A DNA stretch of 64,000 bases, from positions 40,942,001-41,006,000 of the forward strand of contig JARZZO010000016.1 of NCBI GenBank assembly GCA_030544215.1. The letters run 5' to 3'. Positions 1 to 9,989 of the stretch are shown here, piece after piece. Every line of letters starts with the position of its first letter. Position 1 is the first letter of the stretch. Below the pieces are notes generated by a model, which was not told the origin of the DNA, made no database searches, and saw only the letters and a list, made by a program, of their open reading frames with translations. The stretch is from Zantedeschia hybrid cultivar (lineage: Eukaryota > Streptophyta > Magnoliopsida > Alismatales > Araceae). The translations under genes and the position numbers were made by a program.

Positions 1-7
1 CCTGGAG

Positions 8-73
8 GCTAAAAGGCGTCTAGGAGTGACGACGCGGTTTTGAAGCGCGTCGCTGTTCCTGGACGCTTTTTAG
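8..73. repeat. Two class I hairpins in the E1 leader
   Basis: Two imperfect palindromes overlap end to end. The first has a CTAAAAGGCGTC left arm and a GACGCGGTTTT right arm (8-42). The second has GAAGCGCGTCG and GGACGCTTTTTAG (38-73). They lie about 390 bp downstream of the LTR end in element orientation. The same core is found in the LTR of this element and in Tekay LTRs elsewhere in the window. Confidence 0.7.
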
Positions 74-439
74 TTCGCAGAAACAGATTTCCAGAAGGAT
101 TTTCTGGGTCGAATCCTCCTTAAACAGGGTAAAATGCAGTAAACAATCGACTCATGCAAAGATTTTTTTAGTTTCAGATTTTAAACAGGATGATTTACTA
201 TCTAAACAACTAAGAAATCACGCAATCACACAGCATTTCATCACAAAAAACAGCTTTTTGAACTAATCAAAGGGGAGGCAAGATCTTGCCACTGGGGTGT
301 GCACGTGGTGCACGAGGGAAATTAATTAAACTAACACTCACCAATTGGTGAGGACGTGTCGAAAGACACAAATGGTGCACCGTGGGTGCCCGATATGATG
401 ACAGCAAGAACAAAAGAAACTAACAGACGGCGAGACCAA
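74..439 (-). other. E1 5' leader, non-coding
   Basis: AT-rich sequence between the leader hairpins and the primer site. I see no open frame or known motif in it. By position it is untranslated leader upstream of gag. Confidence 0.5.
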
Positions 440-457
440 GTCCCACCGTGATCGCCA
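440..457 (-). other. E1 primer-binding site
   Basis: Read on the minus strand the site is TGGCGATCACGGTGGGAC, 7 bases inside the LTR end. The plus-strand Tat element has TGGCGATCACGATGGGAC, 6 bases inside its LTR. A TGG start is expected for pairing with a tRNA CCA end. I cannot name the tRNA. Confidence 0.7.
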
Positions 458-1189
458 AAAAAGCTGTAGGTGCTTAGAATGACCGTGTGATTAACATGAA
501 ATATCTATGTTGTTTAGGTGTAAGCTAACCTATTAAAAACAGCAACTAAAGTGCAGTGATCGCCAGAAACTTTTAACTTAAAAGTTTCAAAAGAGAGTAT
601 GATCGCCTACCTTTCAAAACGCGGAAGATTGAGTCCTTGGTTCCCCTTCCTCAGCCGGCTGAAGAAAGAGAGCCCTTTCTTTGCTTCTTTGTTCTTGCTG
701 TTGAGTTTGAGGTTGAGGATCGTCCAGAAGTGGTGATTGATTTCCCCCTTTTGATCTCTTGTTGTTGTTGTTGAGTGCAGCAGAGACAGAGAAAACAAAA
801 AAAATGAAGAACTAATGATGAGAATTTAAATAAAAGTAGTATCTGAACTAATCATGATGTTAAGCATATTTAAAACAGCAAACTCACTTTTTTTATGGCT
901 TTGAAACCCCTTAAATCAAGTAGGTTTTTGAAAGATTATGCTGTGGTGTGTGTTTGCATGAAGTGAATATGAAAAAAAATAAAACTAATGAAATGAATGC
1001 AGTAATGAAAAACTTATGCCCAATTGGTTGAAGCCTTGAAAGGATGAAGATCTTGAAAGGATGCCGACTTCTGGAAATGGCAGCGCTCCGGCGTTACGAC
1101 GTTGTTGCTTCGATCTTCAAATCGCTATAATGCTATGGCTCAACTCAACTTAATTCTGTTCTCTTTTTTTTTCTTTTCAACATGCAGGG

Positions 1190-1198
1190 TATTTATAG
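1190..1198 (-). promoter_or_regulatory. TATA box of E1 LTR
   Basis: Minus strand reads CCTATAAATACC, a good plant TATA match, inside the LTR and downstream of the hairpin cluster. It is a candidate core promoter for the genomic transcript. Confidence 0.55.
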
Positions 1199-1295
1199 GC
1201 ATTTCCTGCGTTCGAGATTAACATTTAAAAAACTCCGAATTTATCCATCTTAACCGACAGATAAATACTGATTAATTCATCTTTATCTGTAATTA

Positions 1296-1596
1296 TCTAA
1301 AACGCGTCCACATTGGCTGACGCTTTTCAGATTAATTAAGATAAGGATAAACATCCGGGAAAACTTATCTTTATCTTTATTAGGTAAAACGCGTCTACCT
1401 GTGTAGACGTCTTTTAGACTAATTAAGATAAGGATAAACATCCGGAGGGGAAGTTAAAACCACTTAGGAAACCTAAAACGCGTCGACATTACCAGACGCC
1501 TTTTAGTTAATAAATCAATTAATTAAAATTCAAATTTAATCGCTAAAACAGGAATAAAGTCTAAATGGCGTCTACGTTGGTCGACGTCTTTTAGAA
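1296..1596. repeat. Four class I hairpins in E1 U3
   Basis: Four palindromes of about 35 bp lie at 1296-1330, 1384-1418, 1472-1506 and 1560-1596, spaced 88, 88 and 88 bp. Each has a CTAAAACGCGTC-type left arm and a GACGYCTTTTAG-type right arm with a short variable centre. The same core recurs in Tekay-type LTRs in this window. Confidence 0.8.
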
Positions 1597-1781
1597 TTCT
1601 TCATATTTTAACTCAAATTGAACTAAAATCAATTCAATTGATTAACTTAAACACATCTGTTAAACCCGACACTTAAAAAGATTAACAAAAATTAATTAAT
1701 GATTAATTATCAGACCATTCTGAGGCATTATTGTGTGATATAAAATTTACTCGAAATGACTTAAAAATTAGCGTGTCTACA

Positions 1782-2426
1782 GACGGCGGCAGAGGTGGCC
1801 GGTGCCGGCAAGGGGGGGTTTGCCCCCATCATGCCGGACGCCGGCGGTGGCCGTTCGGCATATCCTTGCCACCGGTTGCCCCAAAAGGAAGGCGGTTTAC
1901 AGGTTTAAAACCGTGGCCTTTTGCCCCCTTTTCTCAGGCCCTTCTTTGGCGCCGACGGGGCGGTTGCCGGCCGAAAGTTGCAGGGGATGATTCCCCTTTC
2001 CTTCCCCGGTGCCGACGATCGCCAGCCGGCGAGCCTTGTGCCGCCGGTAAGCTCCAACAGAAGCCTCAAAACCTGCGGTTGTCCCTTTTCAAACTGTTTG
2101 AAAAATCAGAAATCGAGGCTTGATCACCTGCTATTGGCCACAACAAAAATTTTCGAGGACATGGAAAAAATAGCTGGTCGTACCAGCAAGCAAGAGGATG
2201 GTGGCCGATCACCATTAAACCCCATACTATGTCCCGGAAAGCCAGTTCTTCATCTTCATGAAGAACACCATGAAACCCCATTAAAGTATCGTTTTCTTTA
2301 CAGAAAATTAATCTAAATTAATATGCTCATCCGATGAACATGTTCTGTGAAAGAAAAATGACCCGAGCATGGAGATTATTGTAGAATAATAATTTAGTCG
2401 TTCCGGAGCGGATCAGAGCGGAACCT
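1782..2426 (-). other. E2 leader, GC-rich, no clear gene
   Basis: The part next to the primer site is AT-rich and ordinary. The part at 1790-2060 is very GC-rich, full of CCGG and GCCGGC, with local inverted repeats such as GGCAAGGGGG facing CCCCC and ATGCCG facing CGGCAT. Short open frames exist on both strands, but none resembles gag, so I do not call a gene. Confidence 0.45.
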
Positions 2427-2439
2427 GGCTCTGATACCA
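2427..2439 (-). other. E2 primer-binding site, initiator tRNA-Met
   Basis: Minus strand reads TGGTATCAGAGCC one base inside the LTR end. This is the standard plant initiator-Met primer site. It proves that the adjacent LTR is a 5' LTR and not a solo one. Confidence 0.85.
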
Positions 2440-2440
2440 C

Positions 2441-4022
2441 TGTTGGGATCCGGGCGGGACGCGAAGAACGCAGCGGAAACGACAAACAAAATTAATCCCG
2501 CCCGATGCCCGCTGATCCGATTCGGAACGAAAAACACAAACCAAAAAACCGGGTTCGAATCTGATTACCGTGCGCGGATTCGAATCCGCTTCCGTCTCGG
2601 TTCCGTCGAGGCGATGCCGCGAGCCGCACAAGTGTCCAACCTCCAGCGGTATCCACGCGATCCTCCGCGGTGGTTCGTCTTCGATCCCTCGTCCGTATCA
2701 GCTCGCTCGCTAAAGATCCGTCGCCGCAACGATTGCCGAAATCCCGCCGATGCGAATTCCCGACTTTCGGGAATCACACGCGGCGGAGACGGAAACTGTC
2801 TCGGCTCCTCGAACGGGGCGCCCAAAGGAGGAGAGAGAAAGGGGGGATGACGGCCAGCAAGGAAAATCCTAGAGCTTAGCCCAGGGTTTCTCTACAGCGT
2901 GCATATATATTAAGTCGGCACGACTTTTCACAAAGGTCTCCGAGTTAATATAAATCCTACTTATGTACCACCGACTGAGAATCTTATTGTGTGTGACCCT
3001 CTAGGCTCATTTACCAGTCCGGTTTTCAGCCCGTTAAGTCCAATAACTAGTTATTGACTTATTGTAATTAATTAATATCTAGATATTAACTAATTACTCA
3101 ACCGAATTATCATCGCATGTAAATTCGGTCAGACTTCTGATCAAGTTGGGTGCCAAGCAATACCGCATGATCCCGGAAGGTAATGAGGTTCAGCAACCCG
3201 CTCATGGAACCTGTCCATCCACAGTTACCATGTGACAATAATCCTTCGTTCGCACAATGCACTCGAGTTAACCTAGGGTATGGTCAACTGTCAAACCCTA
3301 GATGGTCAACTCACTTGAATCAGACTTTGCTTTACAATATCTGAAAATCACTTTTCTGATATTGTTTCTGCTCTGGCCAGAGACTCCTGCGGATCTACTC
3401 TAGAGCATTCTCTCTCAAGTTACCTGAGAGCGAACGATCCTTTATTGAACACACAATCACCTTCGAAGGTCTTCCGCTGGACCCGATCCTTGACTATTAG
3501 AGATCCTGTGGATAGGGATTCGTAGGTCAAGATCAAAGTCCAGAAGTCCACCGACAAGGTGTCTTTGGTGTCTCAAGTCCAAGGATCAACCACGCCACTG
3601 TGACGATGAATCAAGCCGATTGACAGTCAGGTAAATTACCATTCGGCGATTCATGTCGGATCAGTTCAGTGAACTCATTCCTCAATGAGCACCTACAGGT
3701 TTACCATTGTGTCTCAACACTAGTAACTAACGAGATCAATCACCCTCATCATATGAGCTGGAATAACCTGTACTAGTCTAACCGGATGTTTGATGTCCTT
3801 TTCAAACATCCTACGACTAGGAACAATTAATAATTTGTGTTTATAAGTCATCAGTCTCATTATTATGATCTCATCATAATCTGATGACTATTGCACATAT
3901 TCATGGATTTCATTATGCGCAAATATAAAAATGCCAATCTACATAATGAATTTAATGCCATTTATTAGTGAACCAGATTGAAATAGGTGCCTTATGATTG
4001 GCTTAGAGGACACCTATATCCA
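2441..4022 (-). repeat. E2 5' LTR, about 1.6 kb
   Basis: Ends are TGTTGGGATC at 2441 and TATATCCA near 4022 on the plus strand. Similarity to the E3 LTR is in patches: the GTGAATATGTGC-like block, the region around the GGTTAGACTAGTAC motif, the guanine-rich U5 and the final CAACA. A hairpin at 3784-3811 matches one in the E3 LTR in loop but not in arms. A TATA-like run lies near 2903-2914. Confidence 0.65.
3784..3811. repeat. LTR hairpin, copia E2 version
   Basis: A perfect 10-bp inverted repeat, GGATGTTTGA and TCAAACATCC, encloses an 8-base loop. The E3 LTR has a different perfect 10-bp repeat at the same place with almost the same loop. Confidence 0.8.
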
Positions 4023-5003
4023 TAAATTTTTACCTCCCTCTCTCTTGTACTCGTCATAAGGCTCTCTTCTAATTACATGTAATTCTAGAATTAATGTAAT
4101 ATGTTCGAGGCAACCGAAGAAGGAGCGAGGACGATCCACAGTTGCAACCAGGAAGGCGAAAAGATGAAGATCCTTTGCCTATGTGTTTGCAGGTTTATCT
4201 AATATAAATGTTATGTTAGATTGTGTGTGCGTTTGACTGTTGGCTCCAGTCAAACCCACTGTGCTATCTATGACCATACTAGACATGTATGTGATGCATT
4301 GTTTTTCTTTTGATTATGAATCAAAGTAGGTATAGTGTTTAGTAAATATATACGATATATTTATATACTATCACCTAGGAGAGACCAAGATAAAAGTTAT
4401 CTAAATACCCTCAGATAAACTCTAAGCCGTAACGCGAGTAGTTGAGAACTTACCGCGTGGTCCACCATCGTTATAGTCATAGGATTCGAATCACTTTAGG
4501 CAGGTTTGTTGTGTTATCCACAAGGCCTGCTTAATTGGGAGGAGAAATTGTGGCTATGGCATTAGATGCCTATATGATCGGGGTAGAGGAACCATGTAGC
4601 TTTGTTGTGCTATCCACAAAGGCTGCATGCAAATCTATGCTCGTCGCATAACGATGGTTAGCTTAGACCAGAATTAGTAGTTTGTTGTGCTATCTACAAG
4701 GCCATTAAATCTCTAGGGACCGAAGCTATGATCAGATATTGCAAGGAGTTGCAAGTCCTATGAGTTGGGTACTCTTTGATTGTATTACAGTTTGTTGTGC
4801 TATCCACAAGGCTGTAATGCAAGTCATTGAGATTCTGATCCCCACTAAGAGACTGTCGGCGTCTCTCGTTCTGTATAACTGAGGGTTATACAGTCCGTCG
4901 AAAATTAGTGGGAGTTAAACTTGAACAAAAGACCATGTCTTGTTTTAAATTTTAATAATTGAACATCTGCTAAATAGATTTTACTTATCTCCTATAGGGA
5001 ATA
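4023..5003 (+). other. E3 structured 5' leader
   Basis: About 1 kb with no coding frame, preceding the gag start at 5004. It holds a series of inverted repeats: 4231-4255 (GTTTGACTG/CAGTCAAAC, perfect), 4328-4376 (inner TAAATATAT/ATATATTTA, outer AGGTATAGT/ACTATCACCT), four related hairpins at 4496-4818, and 4871-4893 (CTGTATAAC/GTTATACAG, perfect). This density suggests a folded RNA leader. The first roughly 80 bp may be E2-E3 junction sequence. Confidence 0.65.
4496..4818 (+). repeat. Four hairpins with shared core and matched arms
   Basis: Units lie at 4496-4534, 4594-4628, 4674-4708 and 4784-4818. Each has TTTG, stem TTGTG, loop CTATC (TTATC in the first), stem CACAA (TACAA in the third), then GG or AG. 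The outer arms differ but pair within each unit: TTAGGCAGG/CCTGCTTAA, ATGTAGC/GCTGCAT, TTAGTAG/CCATTAA (one mismatch) and ATTACAG/CTGTAAT (perfect). Matched arm changes argue for a selected RNA fold rather than simple duplication. Confidence 0.8.
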
Positions 5004-5310
5004 ATGTCGTCGAATAACCCACTCCGTGGAATACTTGATGCCAAATGTTTGACTAGGCTGTCCTACTCAGATTCGTTCAGAAACCTGAAGAATGTCTTCA
5101 GATCTGAGCACATTGAATTTGTCCCTGGTGCTGATCCTCCTGCTGAATCGGCATTGGATGCCTCTGAAGCAGAGATGATAGCTAACGATAAAAGATCGAG
5201 GGACAAAGGAAAAGAGTAGTGAAGGGTGACTGCTTCTACTATAAGCAGTATGGTCACTGGAAGAGGAACTGCAAGGAGTTCCTTCATGATAAAGCTCATG
5301 GAAGAGTGAA
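5004..5310 (+). pseudogene. gag: E3 gag, deleted remnant
   Basis: Gag forms the particle and binds the element RNA. An ATG at 5004 opens about 70 residues starting MSSNNPLRGILDA. A stop at 5217-5219 follows, and the next frame resumes at a zinc knuckle. Copia gag is usually about 250-350 residues, so most of the central region is missing. The knuckle reads CFYYKQYGHWKRNC, with the second cysteine replaced by tyrosine, which should abolish zinc binding. I read this as an internal deletion plus point decay. Confidence 0.8.
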
Positions 5311-6800
5311 GCTATCTGAAGCTTCAGATATCTATATGATAGATATCAACTTGTTAGTTAGAGATTCCACATCTTGGGTATTGGATACCGGATGTGCTTC
5401 TCATATCTGTCATGATGCACAGATATTGACAAGTAAGCGCAACTTGAGACAAGGCGAGGTGGAATTGAGGCTAGAAAACGGCGCAAAAGTTGCGGCGATT
5501 GCTGTTGGGCCAGCAAACCTCAGGCTTCCATCGGGAGACGCCTTACTATTAGAAGATTGTTATTATGTTCCTATCATAATAAAGAACATCATATCAATAT
5601 CTTGTTTGGACAAGATAGGATATAGGTTGACTATTGAGAATAGAAGTTGTTCGATTTATTATGGTAATAAATCAATAGCTTCGGCATCTTTAGTCAACGG
5701 TCTATATCTCTTAGATGTTTCTTATTACAATCTTCAAATTGATAATGCTCTTAAGAAGAGCAAGAATTGTGTGAACCAGGCCTACATGTGGCATTATAGA
5801 CTTGGGCACATTGGCGAAAGTAGGTTGCAAAAGTTGCACAAGCATGGTTACTTGACAGCATTCGATTATGAATCGTTAGCAACATGTGAATCCTGCCTTA
5901 TGGGAAAGATGGCAAAATCTCCATTTACTGGATATGGAGAACGTGCCAAGTACATTCTACAACTAATACATTCGAATGTATGTGGTCCCATGTCCACCCA
6001 AGCCAAAGGTGACTTTTCATACTTCATCACGTTCACCGATGACTTCTCAAGCTTCGGCTATGTGTACTTAATGAAGTACAAGTCGGAAGCATTTGAGAAG
6101 TTCAAGGAGTTCAAGAATGAGGTAGAGAAGTAGTTAGGAAAGAGTATTAAAGCTCTTCGATCAGATCGAGGAGGAGAATATTTGAGTACTAATTTCACAC
6201 AATTCTTAAAAGATAATGGTATCCTTTCTCAGCTAACCTCTCCATATACACCACAGATGAATGGTGTATCAGAAAGGAGGAATCGCACCTTGTTGGACAT
6301 GGTGCGATCCATGATGAGCTTTTCGGGATTACCAGTATCCCTCTGAGGGTATGCTCTAGAGTCAGCAGCATACCTACTGAACAGAGTACCCAGCAAGTCT
6401 GTGGCCTCTACTCCATATGAGATATGGAAATGCAGGAAACCAGAATTTAAACATGTTAAAGTCTGGGGTTGCCCTGCTCATATAAAGAGGTATGATCCAG
6501 ACACACTGGAATCACGAATTGATAAATGCAGGTTTGTGGGATATTCAAAGGAAACCTTTGGATACTATTTTTACCATCCTGGTGAACAAAAGGTGTTTGT
6601 CGCCAGGAAAGTTGTCTTCTTGGAAGAGGAATACCTTCCCCAGGAGAACAGTGGGAGTAAAATAGTACTGAAGAGGTTGCATATCCCCAAACAGCTGCAT
6701 TATCATCAGATGAGATATCAGTTCCTGAATCTGTTTAGGTACACACGAATGAGCCTCGTAGATCTGGTAGAGTACCTAGACTACCCGAACGATATGTAGG
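5311..6800 (+). pseudogene. pol: E3 protease and integrase
   Basis: Protease processes the polyprotein; its active site is seen as WVLDTGCASHIC near 5373-5410. Next comes the integrase zinc domain (WHYRLGHIG, then CESCLMGK). The integrase core follows, in frame with the protease apart from stops at 6131-6133 and near 6345. The first catalytic aspartate is changed to asparagine (HSNVCGP, codon 5975-5977 AAT). The second aspartate (FTDD) and the glutamate (NGVSERRNRT) remain. A frameshift near 6660 leads into the reverse transcriptase frame. It is inactive on several counts. Confidence 0.85.
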
Positions 6801-8424
6801 ACATATCACTGAAGGTGAGTCTAAGGTAGAATATAATGAGGATGATGATCCTAAAACCTACCAAGAGGCCATAGAAGGCCCAGAAGCCGGGAAATGGCGA
6901 GAAGCCATGAACTCAGAAATCAAGTCCATGTACACCAACCAAGTTTGGAACTTGGAGGACTTGCCCAAGGGTATTGTACCCATCGGTTGCAAGTGGATCT
7001 TTAAGAGAAAGATCGGTGCTGATGGACGGATCGACACTTATAAGGCAAGGTTGGTGGCAAAGGGATATCGTCAAAGGCAAGGAATTGACTAAGACAAGAC
7101 TTTCTCACCAGTTGCCATAATAAAGTCGATCAGAGTTCTACTCGCCATTGCTGCACATTTTGATTATGAAATCTGGCAGATGGACGTGAAGACTGCCTTC
7201 CTCAATGGTAACCTTGAGGAAGAGGTGTATATGATACAACAAGAAGGTTTCACATCCAAAGAATCTCCAGATAAAGTGTGCAAGCTTCAGAGGTCCATTT
7301 ATGGACTGAAGCAGGCTTTCCGGAGCTAGAACATAAGATTTGACGAGGCTGTCAAGTCTTATGACTTCATTAAGAATGAAGATGAGCCTTGTGTGTACAA
7401 GAAGACCAGTGGGAGTGCTGTCACTTTCCTAGTTCTTTACGTAGATGACATACTACTCATTAGGAATGATGTAGCTATGATGTCATCAGTAAAGATCTGG
7501 CTGTCGAAAAACTTCTCCATGAAGGATTTGGGAGAAGCATCCTACGTATTGGGAATACGGATCTATAAAGATAGATAAAAGAGGATGCTCGGAATGACCC
7601 AATCCTTGTACATAGATACCATAGTCAAAAGGTTTGGCATGGAAAATTCCAAGAGAGGTCTCATACCGATGAGACATGGAATTAGTCTCTCAAAGGAGCA
7701 GTCTCCTAAGACTCCTAATGAGAGGGCATTTATGGATAGAATACCCTATGCCTCTGCCATACGATCTATCATGTTTGCCATGCTATGTACACGACCTGAT
7801 GTTGCATTTGCTCTAAGTGTTACGAGCAGATTTCAGGCTGATCCAGGCGAGGAGCACTGAAAGGCAGTGAAATGTATCCTTAAGTACTTGAGAAGAACTA
7901 AGGATATGTTTCTTGTCTATGGAGGAGGTGACTTGAAACTGCGAGGCTTTACTGACTCGAGTTTCCAGTCGGATCCAGATGATAGCAAGTCTACATCTGG
8001 ATTCGTGTTTACTTTGAACGGAGGTGCAGTGTGCTGAAAGAGTTCCAAGCAAGTAACCACTGCAGATTCGACGACTAAAGCTAAGTACATCGCTGCAGCT
8101 GAAGCCGCCAAGGAAGTAGTGTGGTTGAAGAAATTCATCACCGACCACGGCGTAGTTCCCAGCATCTCTGAGCCTGTTCCACTGTTGTGCGACAACAATG
8201 GAGCCATTGCGCAAGCGAAAGAGCCGCGGTCTCATCAGAAATCGAAGCATATTCTAAGGCGCTTTCACCTTATCAGAGAGATCATATCCAGATGAGATGT
8301 AGTAGTGGAAAGAGTTCCATCCGTCGACAATGTAGCAGATCCACTGACGAAGCCGTTAGCTCAAATTGTGTTTGAGCGTCACCTTGAGTCTATAGGCTTA
8401 TTGTATAAAGGTGATTGGCTTTAG
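6801..8424 (+). pseudogene. pol: E3 reverse transcriptase and RNase H
   Basis: The copia reverse transcriptase would copy element RNA to DNA. Motifs in order are GCKWIFKRK, YKARLVAKGY, QMDVKTAFLNG, YGLKQA and the catalytic LYVDDILL near 7435-7458. RNase H follows with GFTDSSFQSDPDD, STTKAKYIAAAEA and the ADPLTKPL end. Stops fall at 7090, 7327, 7576, 7858, 8036 and 8296. Several are at tryptophan positions (7327, 7858, 8036), as expected from G-to-A change. The frame is otherwise continuous. Confidence 0.88.
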
Positions 8425-8427
8425 TCC

Positions 8428-8438
8428 AAGTGGGAGAT
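8428..8438 (+). other. E3 polypurine tract
   Basis: AAGTGGGAGAT lies directly before the LTR start TGTTAGG. This is the usual copia plus-strand primer, and it fixes the LTR boundary and orientation. Confidence 0.85.
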
Positions 8439-8651
8439 TGTTAGGTTTAGGTGGCCTACAAGCCAATATGACTATGCAAATCTCGTTCATTTATTAATAT
8501 AATGGCATAATATTTATTATGTGTAAATCGCATTAATTTTCGTTTCATAATGAAGTCCGTGAATATGTGCTATAGTGATCAGATTATGATGAGATCTTAC
8601 TAATGAGACTGATCACTTAAACACATATATTCTTAATCGTTCCTAGTCAGA

Positions 8652-8679
8652 GGATATCCGAGAAGGACATCGGATATCC
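8652..8679. repeat. LTR hairpin, copia E3 version
   Basis: Perfect 10-bp arms GGATATCCGA and TCGGATATCC enclose the 8-base loop GAAGGACA. The solo LTR copy (14352-14380) has one arm mismatch. The E2 copy keeps the loop (AAAGGACA on its own strand) with different, also perfect, arms. Confidence 0.8.
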
Positions 8680-9549
8680 GGTTAGACTAGTACAGATTAC
8701 TCCTGCTCATATGATGAGGGTGACTGATCTCATAAGTTACTTGTGTGGAGACACTAAGGTGAATCTATAGGTGCTCATTGGAGAATGAGTTCACTGAACT
8801 GATCCGACTGAATCGCTGGATGGTATTGTACCTCACTGTCAACCAGCTTGATTATATTGTCGCAGTTGCGTGGATGGTCCTCGGACCTGAGACACCAAGG
8901 ACACCTTGTCGGTGGACTTCTGTGCTTTGACCTTGGTTTACGAATCTCTAGCCACAGGATTCTAATACGCCAAGGATTGGGTACAGCGGAATACCGTCGA
9001 AGGAAATTGTGTGTCAATAAGGAATCATTCGCTCTCGGTACTTAGAGAGAGAATGCTCTAGGAAGGATGCGTGGAAGTCCCTGGCCAGGGCAGACGATAA
9101 TATCGGGAAAGGAGTTTTCCAATATTCATCAGCGGCATCCAATCCAAGTGAGTCGATTGGTTAGGGTTTGACAGCTCGCCATACCCTGAGTTGACTCGAG
9201 AGTATTGTACGAATGAAGGGTTATATCCACGCGGTAACTGTCGGCAGAAAGGTTCCAAGAGTGGGTTACTTAACCCCAATACCTTCCGGGTTCACGCGGT
9301 GTTGCTTGGCACCCAACGTGATCGGAGGCCCGTCGAATTTGATGTGGGACATCAATTCGATTGATTAATTAATTAATAAAGGTTTATTAATTGATTAATA
9401 AATCTAGTGAGGAGTCACTGGGCTTGTTGGGCAATTAACTGGACTGGTACTTGGGTCTAGAGGGTCACATGCACATGATTCTCAAGGCGATGGATAAATA
9501 ACTGAGTTTTATACATACCGGGGGTTTTTATGAAAAACCGCGCGGTTAG

Positions 9550-9557
9550 TATAAAAC
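9550..9557 (+). promoter_or_regulatory. TATA box of E3 LTR
   Basis: TATAAAAC lies in the U3/R region about 50 bp before a CTCTCT run. The solo LTR has TATAAAAT at the matching place (15210-15217). Confidence 0.55.
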
Positions 9558-9989
9558 ATAGTGAACGGACTGAGCAGGCCAAGCTGCTGCTAACCCTAGC
9601 CGCCCCTCCTCTATTTCTCTCTCTCTCTGGCGTCCAGACAGATCTAGATCTGCTCCGTCGCTTCTCCGAATCCAGTTTGACCGGAAATCGTCTACGTGTT
9701 GCGGCGATCATTGCGGCGACCGGCGGAGGTTTCGTGGGCTGCGAAGAACGAGGAACGTGAGGATATCTGTCGTGAGGAGGATTGCGTGGACTTCGCTAGA
9801 GGTCGGGCACTTGCGCGGCTTGCGGTGTCACACCGACGGAACCGAACGGTTGCGGATTCGAATCCGCATACGGTGAGAACTTCGATTATCTGATAATCGA
9901 TTTTAGTTTTTCGAAACGGGAAAATAGATCGCTGTTTTATTTTATTTTCCGCTGCGTGAGCGATCCGGAGAAACCCGAGCAAGCCAACA

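Larger units (their letters stand above)
1..1781 (-). mobile_element. E1: 5' end of a Tat-like Ty3/gypsy element
   Basis: The piece consists of an LTR (465-1781), a primer-binding site just inside it and about 440 bp of leader that runs off the left window edge. It reads on the minus strand, so the coding part lies outside the window. The LTR starts TGTAGACAC and ends CACCTACA, and the primer site matches that of the plus-strand Tat element at 18620 in sequence and spacing; this is the basis for the lineage call. It is inserted in the leader of the copia element to its right. The bases next to the LTR (1782-1786, GACGG) should be one half of its target duplication. Confidence 0.75.
465..1781 (-). 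repeat. E1 5' LTR, about 1.3 kb
   Basis: In element orientation it begins TGTAGACAC at 1781 and ends CACCTACA at 465, with the usual TG and CA ends. It holds a hairpin cluster (1296-1596) about 100-400 bp upstream of a TATA-like box at 1190-1198, so the cluster falls in U3. The partner LTR is outside the window, so age cannot be judged. Confidence 0.75.
1782..4022 (-). mobile_element. E2: 5' end of a minus-strand copia element
   Basis: It comprises an LTR (2441-4022), a tRNA-Met-type primer site beside it and about 650 bp of leader, which is then cut by E1. The coding region would lie left of E1 and outside the window. The LTR is a diverged relative of the copia LTRs at 8439-9989 and 14138-15620, with shared blocks such as CATATGATGAGGGTGA. 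The right limit is set by where this similarity begins and is uncertain by tens of bases. Confidence 0.7.
4023..9989 (+). mobile_element. E3: plus-strand Ty1/copia element lacking its 5' LTR in the window
   Basis: The order is leader, gag remnant, protease, integrase, reverse transcriptase, RNase H, polypurine tract and 3' LTR, which is copia order. The 5' LTR and primer site are absent because E2 is inserted in the leader; they should lie left of the window. The element sits in a minus-strand Tat-like element, with CTATC (9990-9994) as the expected half duplication. It carries many in-frame stops, a frameshift and a large gag deletion, so it is an old dead copy. The exact copia lineage is not settled. 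Confidence 0.85.
8439..9989 (+). repeat. E3 3' LTR, 1551 bp
   Basis: It begins TGTTAGGTTTAGG after the polypurine tract and ends AAGCCAACA. It is closely similar along its whole length to the solo LTR at 14138-15620 and more distantly to the E2 LTR. It holds a 10-bp hairpin (8652-8679) and a TATA box (9550-9557) followed by CT-rich sequence. Confidence 0.88.
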
